NCBI GenBank assembly: GCA_024734495.1
Contig: JALMQS010000681.1
Span: 6,481,542 to 6,545,541, forward strand
Source: Forficula auricularia
Taxonomy: Eukaryota > Arthropoda > Insecta > Dermaptera > Forficulidae
Reading direction: 5' to 3'
DNA: 64,000 bases
The notes beneath the pieces were generated by a model. That model had not been told where the DNA came from and did not search any database. It was given only the letters and a program-made list of their open reading frames with translations. The translations under genes were made by a program, and so were the position numbers. Numbering within the stretch: the stretch's first letter is position 1; each line of letters opens with the position of its first letter. Shown piece by piece: positions 21,800 through 32,789 of the stretch.

Positions 21800-21974
21800 G
21801 GTTAAGGTAATATAAAGCGTGTAAAAAAACAAATTTCCAAGAGTTTATTACTTTAACTTTATTATTAGAGCGGTTCTATCTAGGGAGCGTACCAAGTCTT
21901 GAAAAAGTTTTAACATTTTTCTGCACTTTTTACTTAAAAATAATTACGCTTTTCTTTTTAGTCATAAAATTAAG

Positions 21975-22165
21975 GTTTTGTCTGTACATTGCTCCAAATC
22001 ACGCCAAATTTTGGTTGCACACGTTTCAAGCAAAGTTATGAACAAAAACACCCTCAACAAAATTCCTGTATCTCTGTATGTCTGTATGTTTCCGTGGTTT
22101 TCTCGAAAAGTTGATCACGATTCACTTAAAAACGGCTGAAGGGATTATATTTTCAAACATAACAT
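21975..22165 (+). mobile_element. Helitron-like 5' fragment
   Basis: Inverse match to the right part of the Helitron-like copies (11,260-11,440 and 61,450-61,650): AAATTAAGGTTTTGTCTG, CACGCCAAATTTTGG, GAACAAAAACACCCTCAAC. Only about 190 bases are kept. In the Helitron orientation this is the 5' end region on the plus strand. Confidence 0.55.
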
Positions 22166-22169
22166 AATA

Positions 22170-22965
22170 TTTACTAAATCTATTTTCTAGAATCATTTTC
22201 TATCTAGAATATTCGGTGATTGTAGCGAAAAATAGCAAACAGAAAACAACGCGAAAACACTAACTAATTACGATTGAGTGAACTCACTTTCAGTCCCGTG
22301 AAAAAATAACGTAAGGGAAATCCTCGAAAGAATGTAAAGTCGAACATGGAATTCGGATTACTTGGATCGCGCATGTTACATTTTAAACAGTATTAAAAAT
22401 TTTCTAATTATAATAATTACACCTTAAACATTAGCTTTTGGCTATTATTTGGTAAGCAAATTAAGCACAACTATTTGTCACAGATTAGCTAAGAATAAAG
22501 TAGCTTATAATAGTAAATGGATCTTTTAATGATTGAAAAATTAATCACAAATACGGCTACTGTTGAAACGGATAAGGGGCCCCATGAATTGGGGACCCTG
22601 GGGTCTAGGCATGATTTCAAAGAAGATATGTCATTTTCAATCATGATTTTCTCATGATCTTCTGTATGTAAAAGGAAAGTCGTAGAAAGTTCATTTTGAT
22701 GCCAAAACGTTTGTATTTTCATTAAGGATAACTGATTAGATTTTAGGCTCTCTCTATTTTTTATTCAAAATAAATATTTAAAAAATAACATATATTCTTT
22801 TCAGGCCTGCTTATATATATCTTATTTATTATAATCATATTAATGGTAATACTAAATTTTTCAAAGTTAATTAAAATGCTAAAAATTTCTCTTTTAAATA
22901 GCTCTAATAAATCTCTGCAATGCATATTTTTCTTTTATAATGATCGAAATAAAATATCAAACACC
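22170..22965. other. No feature recognised
   Basis: AT-rich with a locally GC-rich patch at 22,560-22,600. The frame 22,489-22,722 on the minus strand has no domain I know. Confidence 0.35.
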
Positions 22966-23111
22966 GAGGGGTGAACCGTGATTGGAATTAGGTGTACACG
23001 TCTTTGGAATTATGTGGAATTATTTTGGAATTCATTAGATAGTCTTCTACTTGGAAATGAAAATGGAAGTGGAAGTAGGTGTACGGGTTATTAGGTCGCG
23101 GTTCACCCCTC
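22966..23111. mobile_element. Short TIR element (GAGGGGTGAACCG ends), copy 1
   Basis: GAGGGGTGAACCGTGA at the left and its near complement TCGCGGTTCACCCCTC at the right bound 146 bases. The inside has repeated GGAATTATGTGG / GGAAGTGGAAGTAGG phrases. A second copy at 34,310-34,573 has the same ends and an expanded internal tandem array. Superfamily unknown; target duplication not clear. Confidence 0.7.
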
Positions 23112-23570
23112 CTCTTACGCTATTTCATCGCAAATTCCCATTAATATTTAAGACTATAATAGAAGTCTATTATTAAATTAGCTAAGGGTAGTATTCAAAT
23201 CATACATGGATCTCTCATATAATAATTCAATTAACCAATTAGGTGTCTAATTCCTCACGAAATTAGAGATATATTTGTAACGGTATGAAAGGACAAGCCT
23301 TTGTCTTTCAATAGAATGGTGATTTGTTTGTATTGTATTCTATTGTTTGAAATCTGTATTGTTTCTAGAGCATTCAATTCAAGAGAAATATGTATTTGAT
23401 CGAAGTTGGCCCATAATTCTTTGCAAGTATGTTTGATCCGAAACGATTTTATTTCAAAAAAATATATAAACATAGATACGATATATGGTATGTATTTGAT
23501 AATAATCGACAAATGATTAATGGATTGAAGAAAAGGCTAAAACTTTTTCAAAACTCGTTAAATTTCACCA
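23112..23570. other. No feature recognised
   Basis: AT-rich, with one minus-strand frame (23,255-23,512) that shows no recognisable motif. Confidence 0.35.
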
Positions 23571-23574
23571 AATT

Positions 23575-23965
23575 TTAGTGTTTTTTTAATGAAATTGATA
23601 AGAGAAGGTGTAACAACAAAAAGATGCCTGGGTTGGTCTCTCCATCGTGAAAAGAAGACGAGGCAAATATATGGGCTGAGTAGGAGTCGAAGATTCTGTG
23701 GGTGCTGTTCTTAAACAGGTGAAGGTTATAAGTCGCGTGGAAGACGATAGCTGGAAGCGAGTCCCAGTCTGTGGAGGGATTTTCGATTTTTATCCAATTT
23801 GACAGCGAAGGAGTGCTGAACGTTCGAAAACCGTGTGTTTCTCGCAAAAGAGGGCTTTAAGAGGGATACTTGATTTCAGCTCGACTGAACAGACTCCATG
23901 GTAGTATCTATAGTACAGGGAAAGGGCATAATGGTGAGCCAGGAGTCGAGTGGGTTTGTTAGGGC
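23575..23965 (-). pseudogene. CR1/L2-type LINE, C-terminal coding end plus 3' tail, copy 2
   Basis: Minus strand. The upstream part reads SLYYRYYHGVCSVEL, a conserved motif after the reverse transcriptase in this LINE group. After a frame change comes SLPAIVFHATYNLHLFKNS, which matches the 25.4 kb copy (SLPATIFPATYNLQLFKTR). The 3' tail carries the AGAAGGTGTAACA wording and ends at a poly-T at about 23,580. LINEs copy RNA into nicked DNA and are often 5'-truncated as here. Frameshifted and lacking the polymerase, it is dead. Confidence 0.72.
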
Positions 23966-23969
23966 AGGG

Positions 23970-24840
23970 TTTCCTATTAGTTTAATTGAGCGCCTCTCCA
24001 CAGATTTTTCGTTATTTGAGCTAAAAGTAAAAACATGATTTAGAACTGTGATTTATTAATATAAGCATATCTGCCAAATTTCAGCTGTTTAGAAATATAA
24101 TAGTTGTTCCCCACACCCTACACAAAATTGCAACGTTTTAGCATTCTAGGGTTATTATATATTTAAAAATAAAAATTTACCCTACTCCTTCATTTTAGGG
24201 GTTGAAAGAGAGAAAGTTTATGTTTTTCGATTTTTCCTTTATTAGTACTCCAAATTCTACCATTATGCCAAATTTTAGCATCCTAGAGTCATTTCATATA
24301 TATTAGATGCAAATTTATTCTACAATCTTCATCCCTTCATTTTAGTGATTGAAAAATGGAAAGTTCGGATTTGTGGAAATCTTCCTTTGGCGGTGTCCCA
24401 AACTCTACTAGCATGCTGAATTTCATGATGCTGGAATGATTGGAAGTACCCTAGAGGTTTTGACGAGTCAGTCAGTTTGTCAGTGAGTGAGTGCTAAAAT
24501 TAGCTATTTTCTCAGGTCCACATCTCAAGAATCTATTTATGCTTTATCATTGAAATTTGGTACTCTCTACAAGAGCGATTACATAATTATATGTGTATAA
24601 TTTCAGCTCTGTATCTCAAATGGGTTCTGATTTGCCGGGGTTCGAGAGTGTTTTCGAATTGGTTCGTGTAAATAGCGTATAGCGTCAACGGCTAATGCCC
24701 GAACTTGGCCTGCGAATGCTGTATTCTATTACTATTATTTCTATTACTTTATTAAGCTCTTTGTCATGGCTAGTCGGATAAATCAAAATCACAATTAATA
24801 ATTAAAAGAAGAAGGAGGCATTTTGTTTTTTTTCTTCATT
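23970..24840. other. Degenerate repeat region
   Basis: Several phrases of the type CCAAATTCTACCATTATGCC and AATTTCAGCATCCTAGAG recur loosely, and GTCAGTCAGTTTGTCAGTGA lies at about 24,469. This resembles decayed interspersed repeat sequence. No coding frame. Confidence 0.3.
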
Positions 24841-24924
24841 AACCCTTTGAAATCCTGAAGAAGGTTTTGGTTATCATATTATGATTATGTTACCTTCGAG
24901 TTTTATTAAGATTTGACATGGAAG

Positions 24925-25195
24925 CATGCGCGGATCCAGGGGGGGGGGGGCGATGGGGGCGACCGCCCCCCTCCCCAAAGCATTGGAGATCAACATTTTT
25001 TATATGTTTATTTAATTTTTTTTTCTATAACATCAAATTTTAAAATTGAAGAAAACAAAGTTCTATGTCTCTGAACCCCCCCCCCCCCCCCCCCGCTTGG
25101 ATTCGATCGCGACATACTTCCGAGATCAAAAGCAGATCTTATATACCGGCGACCGCTCCCCCCCCCCCCAAATCAGAGATCTGGATCCGCGCCTG
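24925..25195. mobile_element. hAT MITE with exact 8-bp target duplication
   Basis: Termini CATGCGCGGATCCAG (left) and the complement of CAGGCGCGGATCCAG (right) are flanked by CATGGAAG at 24,917-24,924 and 25,196-25,203. The subterminal regions are long G runs (about 24,938-24,950) and C runs (25,076-25,094). No coding capacity; the frame 25,046-25,288 runs out of the element and is not a gene. Confidence 0.85.
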
Positions 25196-25349
25196 CATGG
25201 AAGTCAATGTTATAAAATAATCTCCGTAATGCTTGGGTGGGTATTCGTCGAAAAATGTTTATTATTGTTGATAATGATTATCTGGTAAATATTATGTTTC
25301 TTATCAGTCAGACAAATAACTTCTGAATTTCTTCTTTTGCACTTTATGT

Positions 25350-25705
25350 TTTTTTTTTTTTAATGATATTGATGTGAGAAGGAGTTACACCAAAAAGGTG
25401 CAACCCCTAAAGGCCTGGGTGGCCCCTCCATCGTGAAAAGAAGAAAAAAGAATTTTATGGGTTGGGCGGGGGTCGAAGGTATCTGTGGATACGGGTCTTA
25501 AATAGCTGAAGGTTATAAGTGGCTGGAAAGATGGTGGCAGGGAGCGAGTTCCAGTCTCTGGAGGTCATAGGGATAAAAGAGTTGGCGAAAGCGCTTGTTC
25601 GACTTTTATCGAATTTGACAGCGAAGGAGTGCTGAGCGTTAGAAAACCGCGTGTTTCTCGTAAAGAGGGCATTAGGGGGGATAATGTGTTTGATCTTCCC
25701 CAACA
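25350..25705 (-). pseudogene. CR1/L2-type LINE, C-terminal coding end plus 3' tail, copy 3
   Basis: The minus-strand frame 25,455-25,703 (82 residues) carries SRDWNSLPATIFPATYNLQL and FKTRIHRYL, the conserved C-terminal end of this LINE group, and stops naturally. The 3' untranslated part (GGCCTTTAGGGG on the minus strand) ends with a poly-A at about 25,351-25,362. The 5' side is truncated at about 25,705, where a hammerhead-family H2 fragment begins. It is the best-preserved of three copies in the window. Confidence 0.78.
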
Positions 25706-25860
25706 GATCACATGGAAATTTATTGAATCCTCCAAAACGTTGGTTTTAAAGTGAAGGGGAAAAAAAGAATGGCAGTCCAATAAATACATCTTATTTAGAA
25801 ATGTAGTACGTAAATTTTTCTTCACTATCCTTGGGCTGCCTTCCATTACTTTTCAACTAA
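25706..25860 (+). repeat. Hammerhead family H2, 3' half fragment
   Basis: TCCTCCAAAACGTTGGTTTTAA corresponds to the 3' core of the H2 ribozyme with GAAACGTC changed to AAAACGTT. It is followed by TATCCTTGGGCTGCCTTCC, the shared outer end of the family. The 5' core is absent, so no ribozyme is expected. Confidence 0.55.
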
Positions 25861-25928
25861 TAATTAAAATTTCTTTCAAAAAAATAAAAATAATACTTGT
25901 TCTATTGATATAAATATTAAATAATAAT

Positions 25929-26108
25929 TTTTTTTTTGGCTTTTTGGCCTTTCTAGCCATAAGCCAATTTACGATACTATTTATTATATTTTTATAAATT
26001 TGTCTCTACCTCCCCCGGGGTCAGATTTTAGCCAGATGCCTCGAGTCGGATTCGAACCCGGGTCCACTTGATTAGCAGGCTGACACGCTACCACCTAGCC
26101 TAATCCGA
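25929..26108 (-). mobile_element. tRNA-derived SINE-1, copy 2
   Basis: Minus-strand copy with B box GGTTCGAATCC at 26,048-26,058, head region GGTGGTAGCGTGTCAGCC, and tail GGCTTATGGCTAGAAAGGCC ending in an A run. Nearly full length and close to copy 1, so the family was recently active. Confidence 0.82.
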
Positions 26109-26109
26109 A

Positions 26110-27085
26110 ATTAATTTTTTAAGAGATTGAAATTTTTTTCAATAATTGAAAAATTAGCGGAGTGGGGGTGAAGGTGGAGAGGCCAATTTTCTTTTTCTTT
26201 TTTGTATTAAAATTTATCCATAATTATATATGTGTATATAATTAGAACTTTATTCACTAAATTTTAACTTATATATATATTTTGATGTTTTACTGTCCCA
26301 CCCCTTGGAAAATCCCTACGGGCGCCCTTGCACACACTGTATAGTAGATATGTATCTTTGATAATAAAAATTCAAATTCGAATTTGAAATCGATTAACAA
26401 TCCGAGCGCCGGTGGCGCCTCTTTAACAATGGGGCTAACAAAGAGACCATCCAATTCTAAAATGAATTCACATTTTCGCCTGGCATTTGGACATATTTTG
26501 AAATAAATTTTATTTTAAAAATTACAAATTGCTTTATTAAATATCCATCAAATAAATATCATCTTTAGATCTAAACGACCACACAGAGCAAATAATATAA
26601 TGGATCGAAAGCCTATTTGCTCCGTGAATTAAAAAGGGGATGAAAGTTAATTGTAAGTAAACGATTAAATTAATGTTTTTTACATTTCGAATTTTACTTT
26701 CCTGTCTGTTAATATTAACGAAAATGTTTGATAAATATTAATATGATTTGTTAAATATAACATCCCTCGGGTGATTTTGTGTATGTGCGTGAACATTTGT
26801 TCTGATATAATTAGATCTTATTTTTTAATTAAATGAAAAATTAAGCATTGAATTTTTGAGCTCATAGCCATAATTTTATTAAAGCACAAGCCAGGCATGT
26901 AGTCAAATTATTTTCGAGAGAGCCCCAAAGTATTAAAGAATTTTTTTCATAAAATTACCATATGTAGGTATTTATTGATATAAAAATATTGGAATAAAAG
27001 CTACTATTTTAAATAAAATGGTAAACATATTTTATCTTAGATTTTTGTTAATTTACTTTTAAATTTAGTGTCAATCACAGAGTTT
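26110..27085. other. No feature recognised
   Basis: AT-rich sequence with a short GC patch at 26,400-26,440 (GCGCCGGTGGCGCC palindrome). No coding frame or repeat boundary that I can support. Confidence 0.35.
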
Positions 27086-27087
27086 CG

Positions 27088-27640
27088 GGGGGGGGGGGGG
27101 GGGGGCTCAAGCTTGAGTTGTTTACCAAAAAAGAATTTAGTCTTTTTGATTTTAAGTCGATTCTTCCACGTTATCAGTAGAGGTTGCCATTAATAGTCAA
27201 AACATCAAAAATGGAATGCAACAAGGTTATTCCGCTAGTATTAGATAAGAATCGATCGTTATTTTTGATTTTAAGCCGATTCCTCCATGTCTTCAGCAAT
27301 GGTTACCAATAATAATCAAAACGTCAAAAACCTAATGTAGAACTGTTATTCCTCAAGTATTAGATGAGAATCGATCACTATTTTTGATTTTAACTCGATT
27401 CCTCCATGTCTTCAGCAATGGTTACCAATAAAAACCGAAACGTCAAAAATCTAATATAGAATGGTTATTCCTCAAGTATTAGATGAGAATCAATCAATAT
27501 TTTTGGTTTTAACTCGATACCTCCATGTCTTCAGTAAAGGTAACGGATAAAAAAACAACGCAGTTGCTATGGTTACTTATAAAATTTCCTCCCAAATTTT
27601 TATCATTTCACAGCGAGAAGCCTAACCATTCTTACTTAAA
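27088..27640 (+). repeat. 119-bp tandem repeat array, copy 1 (family E)
   Basis: After a poly-G run (27,088-27,106), about four units of 119 bases follow; GTTATTCC occurs at 27,227, 27,346 and 27,465. Each unit holds CCATGTCTTCAGCAATGGTT, an AACGTC block and TTTTTGATTTTAA. A related locus at 36,030-38,345 has this array in inverted and direct orientation. Copy 1 keeps the site in which the Tc1 element of that locus was inserted (AGTATTAGATAAG near 27,236). Confidence 0.75.
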
Positions 27641-28070
27641 CAAGTTTAAATGAGCTATATTACCGATCAAATGAATAAATTTTAAAGTTTTTTTTTTAAA
27701 TTTTGGTAAAATAAGGAATTTAAAAAAAGTACAATCTTACTCTAGAGTAAAGTACTTTAAAATATACTTTTACTAAAAACTTTATTTAACCTTGTTTGTT
27801 GTCCCCAAGGTACTTAATTAGGATTTTAAATTTCATCAAAATTGGTTAAGTCATTTTCAAGATATTTAGAAAAAACTAAAAAAGTACTGAAATAAAGTAC
27901 TAATGTTTGTGGGCCGATATGTACCAAAAACTAATCAGCGCTTCATTTTGTTAAACTAATGGTAGGTTTTTCAATTTCATTTCAATCGGTGCAAAGGTGT
28001 GGAAAAAATCGTGGACGAAAAAAACGATAACATACATACATCCATCCATCCATCCCCACGCACTTCCAAA
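27640..28070. other. Degenerate repeat tail
   Basis: Contains GGGCCGATATGTACCAAAAA, similar to phrases at 47,440 and 51,490, and a CATC microsatellite at 28,040-28,056. No coding frame. Confidence 0.35.
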
Positions 28071-28074
28071 AAAA

Positions 28075-28275
28075 AATGGCACTTTTTGGCCTCTCGACGA
28101 GATCCCTGGTAATTTTTGGCAAAATCGTCACGTGCTAAAATTCAACCTAATTGAATACTACAATTTGTGACCTTAATTGAGTCCATGGGTTCCGTAGTCT
28201 TTACCTGAGGACCCTTTGAAGTCCCGCTTGGCGCGAGAGCGATTACAATACTTCGCATTGAATAAAGTAAAAAAA
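28075..28275 (+). repeat. Interspersed repeat, family C, copy 2
   Basis: Matches 14,962-15,140 in inverse: CGTCACGTGCTAA, GAATACTACAATTTGTGA, CCATGGGTTCCGTAGTC and the end GCATTGAATAAAGTAAAA. The two short minus-strand frames around 28,142-28,385 run across this repeat and are not genes. Confidence 0.55.
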
Positions 28276-28279
28276 ATAC

Positions 28280-29110
28280 TTTGCTTTGAGGATTCATTAA
28301 CAAGTGGGTGAGAGTCTGTCGCCCGGAGCCTGCAGGCTTTCCTCGTGGGTCCATTAGTGGGGAGATCATGTTCAGTGTTTTCCATCTTGTGGGCCTCTGC
28401 TGGACATTTGTTGTTTAGATTTTAAGTTTAGCTGTGAGGATGCCCTCTAATCTTAGCTAGTTCGCTCTGGTTAGGTCCTTAATTGTAATTGTGCATGTGT
28501 TATCTGTAGGGTCCAGGAGAGAGTCTTGTTCTCGCCACGAACGAACCACGAGGGAAGTCGGCCAGACCGGAATCATCGGTTGAGGTCCAGGTCTCCTCTA
28601 ATCTTAAGATGCGATGCGATTTCGGGAGATCAATTTGATCTCACACAATATAGCCAGTGAACAAGGGTTCGATGCTAGATTTTGCCAGGTGAATGCGTCT
28701 AGGAGGAGGGCCTCTTATTTTCGGATCTGCCCGGAACATGTGAGTAGACTTCAGGAAATTTTGAGCGATGACTGACAGAAAGATCCTCTACCTTTGTAAA
28801 CTCATTTGTACATCTCTCTGACAGTCGTATCTAGGGAAGGAATATCCAGACAGACCACCAACAAAAGATCATAAGATCGTCTACTTTGGGTATTCCCCGA
28901 AGAGGCTCTCCTGCTGCTAGGGACTGCGATGCGTTACCAGCCTTGGTTTCGGTCGCCTCACAATTTTAGTGTCCCTTTCGTTCTTATACCTATACAGGTA
29001 CAGGCTAGGTAGGATCTCTTTTCAGGAGCCCTGGCTCATTTACTGGGGTCTAAAGAATCAAACATCTTCTTCACTGGCCGGTTCTCGCGGAGCGCGGTTT
29101 CCGACTCCAA
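28280..29110. other. GC-richer block of unknown nature
   Basis: About 800 bases with clearly higher GC than the flanks and few low-complexity runs. The minus strand reads an uninterrupted stretch around 28,590-28,735 (FRADPKIRGPPPRRIHLAK) but stops on both sides, and I recognise no family. Could be a decayed coding or LTR leader segment from an older element. Confidence 0.3.
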
Positions 29111-29114
29111 AAGT

Positions 29115-30540
29115 CCAAATCTTTCGTTTTTAAATTAAAATTATGAGAATTTCATTTGAAGCGATTGACCCTGAATTTCGCGATTTTATTTGAGATCAAA
29201 TCCAAACCGGATTTATTTGTAATTAAATGATGAGAGCAAAGCAATTATACCATTTGGATCAGCATATAGAGGCAAAAATATATTATTTATTTGCCTCTGG
29301 TTGTCTACTTCTATTTACAAGGATTTTCCTTTGTAAATGGAAGTAAGTGTAAACGAATATTTTTTGAGCTATGTCTTAGAATGTCTCTTCAACTTGCTCT
29401 CTTTTGGATGGCCACCAGCTTCACTCCAAGACTTCTAAACGTTAGTGATATCGAGTTTCTATATGGTAAATATATATGTTTTTATTTTATAAATAAAATA
29501 AAGGAAAATTTCGATTTGAGAATGATATTTATTTTTATAATATAATTTATTTTCATCATAAATACTCTGATAGATGTACATCATCCAAATTCTAGATTAG
29601 AAATTCTATTGGGGTTTTCAAACGACATTTAGCCAATTTTTTTTTTTTTTTAATAAATACATAATTATTTGTTAGAAAAAATAGAATATTGAAAAAAATA
29701 TATAGTTATTTGGATCACTTAAGAATTTGTCATTCCAGAAAACAGATCACGCTTAAAGAAGTTCCAAAAGCACCCAACTAAATTATTTTGGATAAAAAAC
29801 AAACTATTTTTATTTCGAAATTTTTCATTTTTTAAATATTCTTCACATAATTCAAAATCCACTTTTTGCACTCATTTGCAGGAGAGAACATTTACAGTTG
29901 AAATTCTCCAAATTGTATAGTAAAATAAAATTTCGTTTTCCTATAGAATATTTTATTTAGATAACCTGAAATAGCCTCAAAACATCTCGAAAAAATTCAC
30001 TTTTTACACACTCTCACAAGGGGTAAAAATGGGTCCCATTTAAGAACAATTCTCCTATTTTGATAGTAAAAAGAAAAAATAATTTCTCTATACTACTAAT
30101 TTTAATATAATATTTTATTAAGATAACCTGAAATTTAAAACCCCTTCAAAATATCTAGAAAAACTTGACTTTCTAGTATTTCAACTCTCATGCAAGAGAT
30201 AATTTTTCAAGGTATGATTGCTCAAAAAAATATTGCTGATTTTGATAAGAAAATAAAATTTTATTTTTCGGGAAATTATTTTTAAAAGAATATTTTATTT
30301 TGAGAAAAATAATTAATATCGTCAAAATACCACTAACTTTTTTGTCAAATGTGAAAATTTTACACTGAGATTTCTTTTGATTTTGTTAGAGAAGGAAATT
30401 TAATAAAAATTACTACTATAGAAATTATATTTTAAAATTTCCGAAAACTTTTAAAATTTAATTAATTTTAAACAACATTTAATTAAAATTTCTACTTTGA
30501 ATTTTTTTTTCAAATGAAATTTCTGTGACCCCTTTTTCAT
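29115..30540. other. AT-rich stretch, nothing recognised
   Basis: From 29,700 to 30,500 a phrase of the kind ATAACCTGAAAT..CCTCAAAAC recurs three or more times about 200 bases apart, suggesting a very degenerate repeat. The frame 29,291-29,545 shows no domain. Confidence 0.35.
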
Positions 30541-30544
30541 TTAT

Positions 30545-31400
30545 TTTATTTATTGGGCCTCCGAGGAGCGGGCCGCCTCTTACAAGACAAAAGATTACAC
30601 AAATTTATTTACAAATATTTCACACTTTCGGCTTCAGAACATATTAATTCAGATTTAGAGCGGGTGGCTGAGAGAGCCAGGATTAATCCTGGCTCACATT
30701 TCACATTTCTTTTTTTTTTTTTTTATTCACAAAAAATAATCGTACGACACCCGCTCTCAATGTTCTTCTGCCGAAAGTGTAAAAATTAAGAAGAGATCCC
30801 CTCATCGCCCTATATGTCAAATCGTTTATTGTTTTTTGGGATATACCCAGGGCGATGAGGGACTCCACCGCTTTATGCCACCACACTCCCTTCCACGAGA
30901 GTGTGATGGCGTCGACCCTGACCGAGCCCGCCCCGACGCCAATTCGCTCCGCAATGTTATCCACCAGACTGGAGTTGCCCCTATATTTTTCTATTTTGTT
31001 TCGGTGGGCAACACCCAGTCCTGCAAGCGCGGAGACGATCTGGACGTCCAAAACCCACCACCGCCGCATCCTTTGCCACGATGTCTGGCTTTCTATTGCC
31101 CGCCGAGCTGGAGTACAAGTACTCCAACTCGACACACATTCCCTTTTTGATCAAATCGTCGGCCAGACATCGTACCACAGCATCATGCCTCTTAACCCGC
31201 CCATCCGCGGTCCTATCACAACATTGGATGATGTGCTCCGTTGTCTCAGTTCGTCTGCACCCAGCCCGGCACACCGGGGGCCCCTCCGGCCGTCTTCCCC
31301 TGCCGGTTCTTACGGCTGAAGGAAGGGACCCCGATCTCAGCCTACAAAATTCTATAAAAGTATTGTTTTTAATTACTCCTGGGCGCAGCATCCAATTATA
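30545..31400 (-). mobile_element. R2-clade LINE, 5'-truncated, outside rDNA
   Basis: Minus-strand remnant of a restriction-like-endonuclease LINE: coding end about 31,391-30,705, then a tail with AATAAA plus an A run at 30,709-30,727. The neighbouring 30,628-30,670 is an inverted copy of 30,745-30,790 (CACTTTCGGC, AGAGCGGGTG), so a piece of the tail was duplicated in inverse. No 28S rDNA is visible on either side, although canonical R2 elements sit there. Confidence 0.72.
30701..31391 (-). pseudogene. R2-like restriction-like endonuclease domain, one frameshift
   Basis: C-terminal nuclease of an R2-clade reverse transcriptase, which nicks the target for priming. Frame one (31,391 to about 31,060) has the zinc-like C-X3-C-X7-H-X3/4-C motif (C41, C45, H53, C57/58), RH at 68-69 and the catalytic RKPD at 100-103. 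A one-base insertion in a GGTGGTGGG run (about 31,055) shifts the frame. Frame two continues with VLDVQIV (second Asp) and HRNKIEKY (Lys and Tyr), then ITLSWKGVWWHKAV and GISQKTINDLT, matching the end of R2 proteins. All expected catalytic residues are still visible. The polymerase and N-terminal zinc fingers are missing. The opposite-strand frames here are shadows. Confidence 0.85.
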
Positions 31401-31465
31401 AGAGTTCTATTAGTATTTATTTTTTGTAGTTAATATTAATATTAATAATATTAATATTAATGCCA

Positions 31466-31492
31466 CCATACCCTGTATGGTAAAGTAAAAAT
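31466..31492 (+). repeat. Family D terminal hairpin, isolated
   Basis: ACCATACCCTGTATGGT (perfect 7-bp stem) followed by AAAGTAAAAA, as at 17,127 and 48,967. It is preceded by a TAATATTAATATTA microsatellite rather than the rest of family D, so the remainder is truncated. Confidence 0.6.
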
Positions 31493-31981
31493 TTAAAATA
31501 GTTTTTTGAGATTTTAATCTGATTCTATAGTAAAAAAATAAACAATCCAACAGGTGTGTTTTATATTATTCACTAAAACTGCAAACAACGTAGAGTGTCT
31601 TGAAAAGTTTCCCTTTCTCATCAACTTGTGACAGATGCAATTAAATATAACTCTACGTTATAAATTCATTTAACAAATTTCAATTTTAAAATTAATTAAA
31701 CCCAATTTGAAGTTTCAAAAGGTATAGAAATAAGATTTAAGAATCATAAAAATGTATTTTATAATCTAACCGTGGGTGTTCTAATCTCAAAAAATCCACT
31801 TGGTCAATGAATTGCCATTAAATTGAACTATTATATAGAAACCTCATGAGCTCATGACTCATTATGATTTGACTATTTCTTTTTTGATATTTTAATAATT
31901 AAAAATAATTTAATTGCAAAATTTCTGTAAATCTATTTCATTTCAAGTCATTTACAATGATAATAGTGGGGAAGAGTTTAA

Positions 31982-32126
31982 CCCTATAACTGCGGGTGTT
32001 TTTGTAGAATCAAGCGCTCCAAACGCTATCTGATATTAGCAAAAATTAGTTTCCGTTTATATATTACACCCACGTGTGGCTATAATTTTAGCATGTGGTT
32101 TATAAACCACACCCGCAGTTAAAGGG
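31982..32126. mobile_element. piggyBac-type MITE with TTAA duplication
   Basis: TTAA on both sides (31,978-31,981 and 32,127-32,130), with 18-bp inverted ends CCCTATAACTGCGGGTGT / complement of CCCTTTAACTGCGGGTGT (one mismatch). At 145 bp there is no coding capacity. TTAA target and CCC start are typical of piggyBac elements. Confidence 0.85.
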
Positions 32127-32374
32127 TTAAGGCGGAATTTGCGTGAATTTTCTTGACTCCTCACGTCCTTTTAATCGCTTCCAGGTCAGAAAAAAACATC
32201 TTGCGACATTTCTATCCCACGAATCGACAACATCGAGGAGGCATCATGAACGGCGTTGTTCGAATTGACTGTCTAACTACAACAGCCAATTGAACTTGGC
32301 ATCCCGATCAACAGGACAAAAGGAAAATTGCAAGGTGGGGCATTTATCATTTAAGGATTATTGTTTTTACTACA

Positions 32375-32788
32375 GTGAAACCCCTAAAATCCGAACCCCG
32401 GAAATCCGAAATCCCGGGAAATCCGAACGCAAAAAAAAGAAACTTATTTATTTAGTCATAAAATTATATATGGTATATATTCTATATTATAACCTTATTT
32501 TACATAATTAGTTTAAAAATTAACAAAGCAGTACAGTTACCATACCTAACAAAGTGTAAATGTGTCTACATTATACTTATGTCATCCAGGATTGAAAAAC
32601 GGTAAAAGTTGGTTATTGAATTTCTTTAGGTTAATCGTTAAACAAAAACAATGAAATAATAATAGAAACACACAAAATATCACTTGATATCAGTTATCTT
32701 CAGTTATCTTCAATTGTCGAAGCTGCTTTCGGCTAATCCGAACAAATTGAAATCCAAACAGGCTACAGTTCGAATTTGAGGGGTTTCA
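32375..32788. mobile_element. pogo/Tigger-like MITE
   Basis: Left end CAGTGAAACCCCTAAAATCC and right end complementary to AGTGAAACCCCTCAAATTCG. A TA precedes the left end; the right end appears to have lost its last G. The start CAGTGAAACC is typical of pogo/Tigger-type elements. About 414 bases without transposase; the frame 32,290-32,511 crosses the left end and is not a gene. Confidence 0.6.
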
Positions 32789-32789
32789 C

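Noticed and set aside
27088..27560. CRISPR-like array
   Set aside because: Units are continuous 119-bp tandem repeats without unique spacers, and the context is eukaryotic transposons.
29291..29545. 84-residue hydrophobic frame
   Set aside because: Same reason: composition only, no motif, no support from neighbours.
30901..31391. 28S rDNA insertion site for the R2-like element
   Set aside because: No rRNA-like sequence is recognisable on either side of the element.
30836..31401. Plus-strand frames opposite the R2-like nuclease
   Set aside because: Shadow frames caused by the GC-richer coding DNA on the minus strand.
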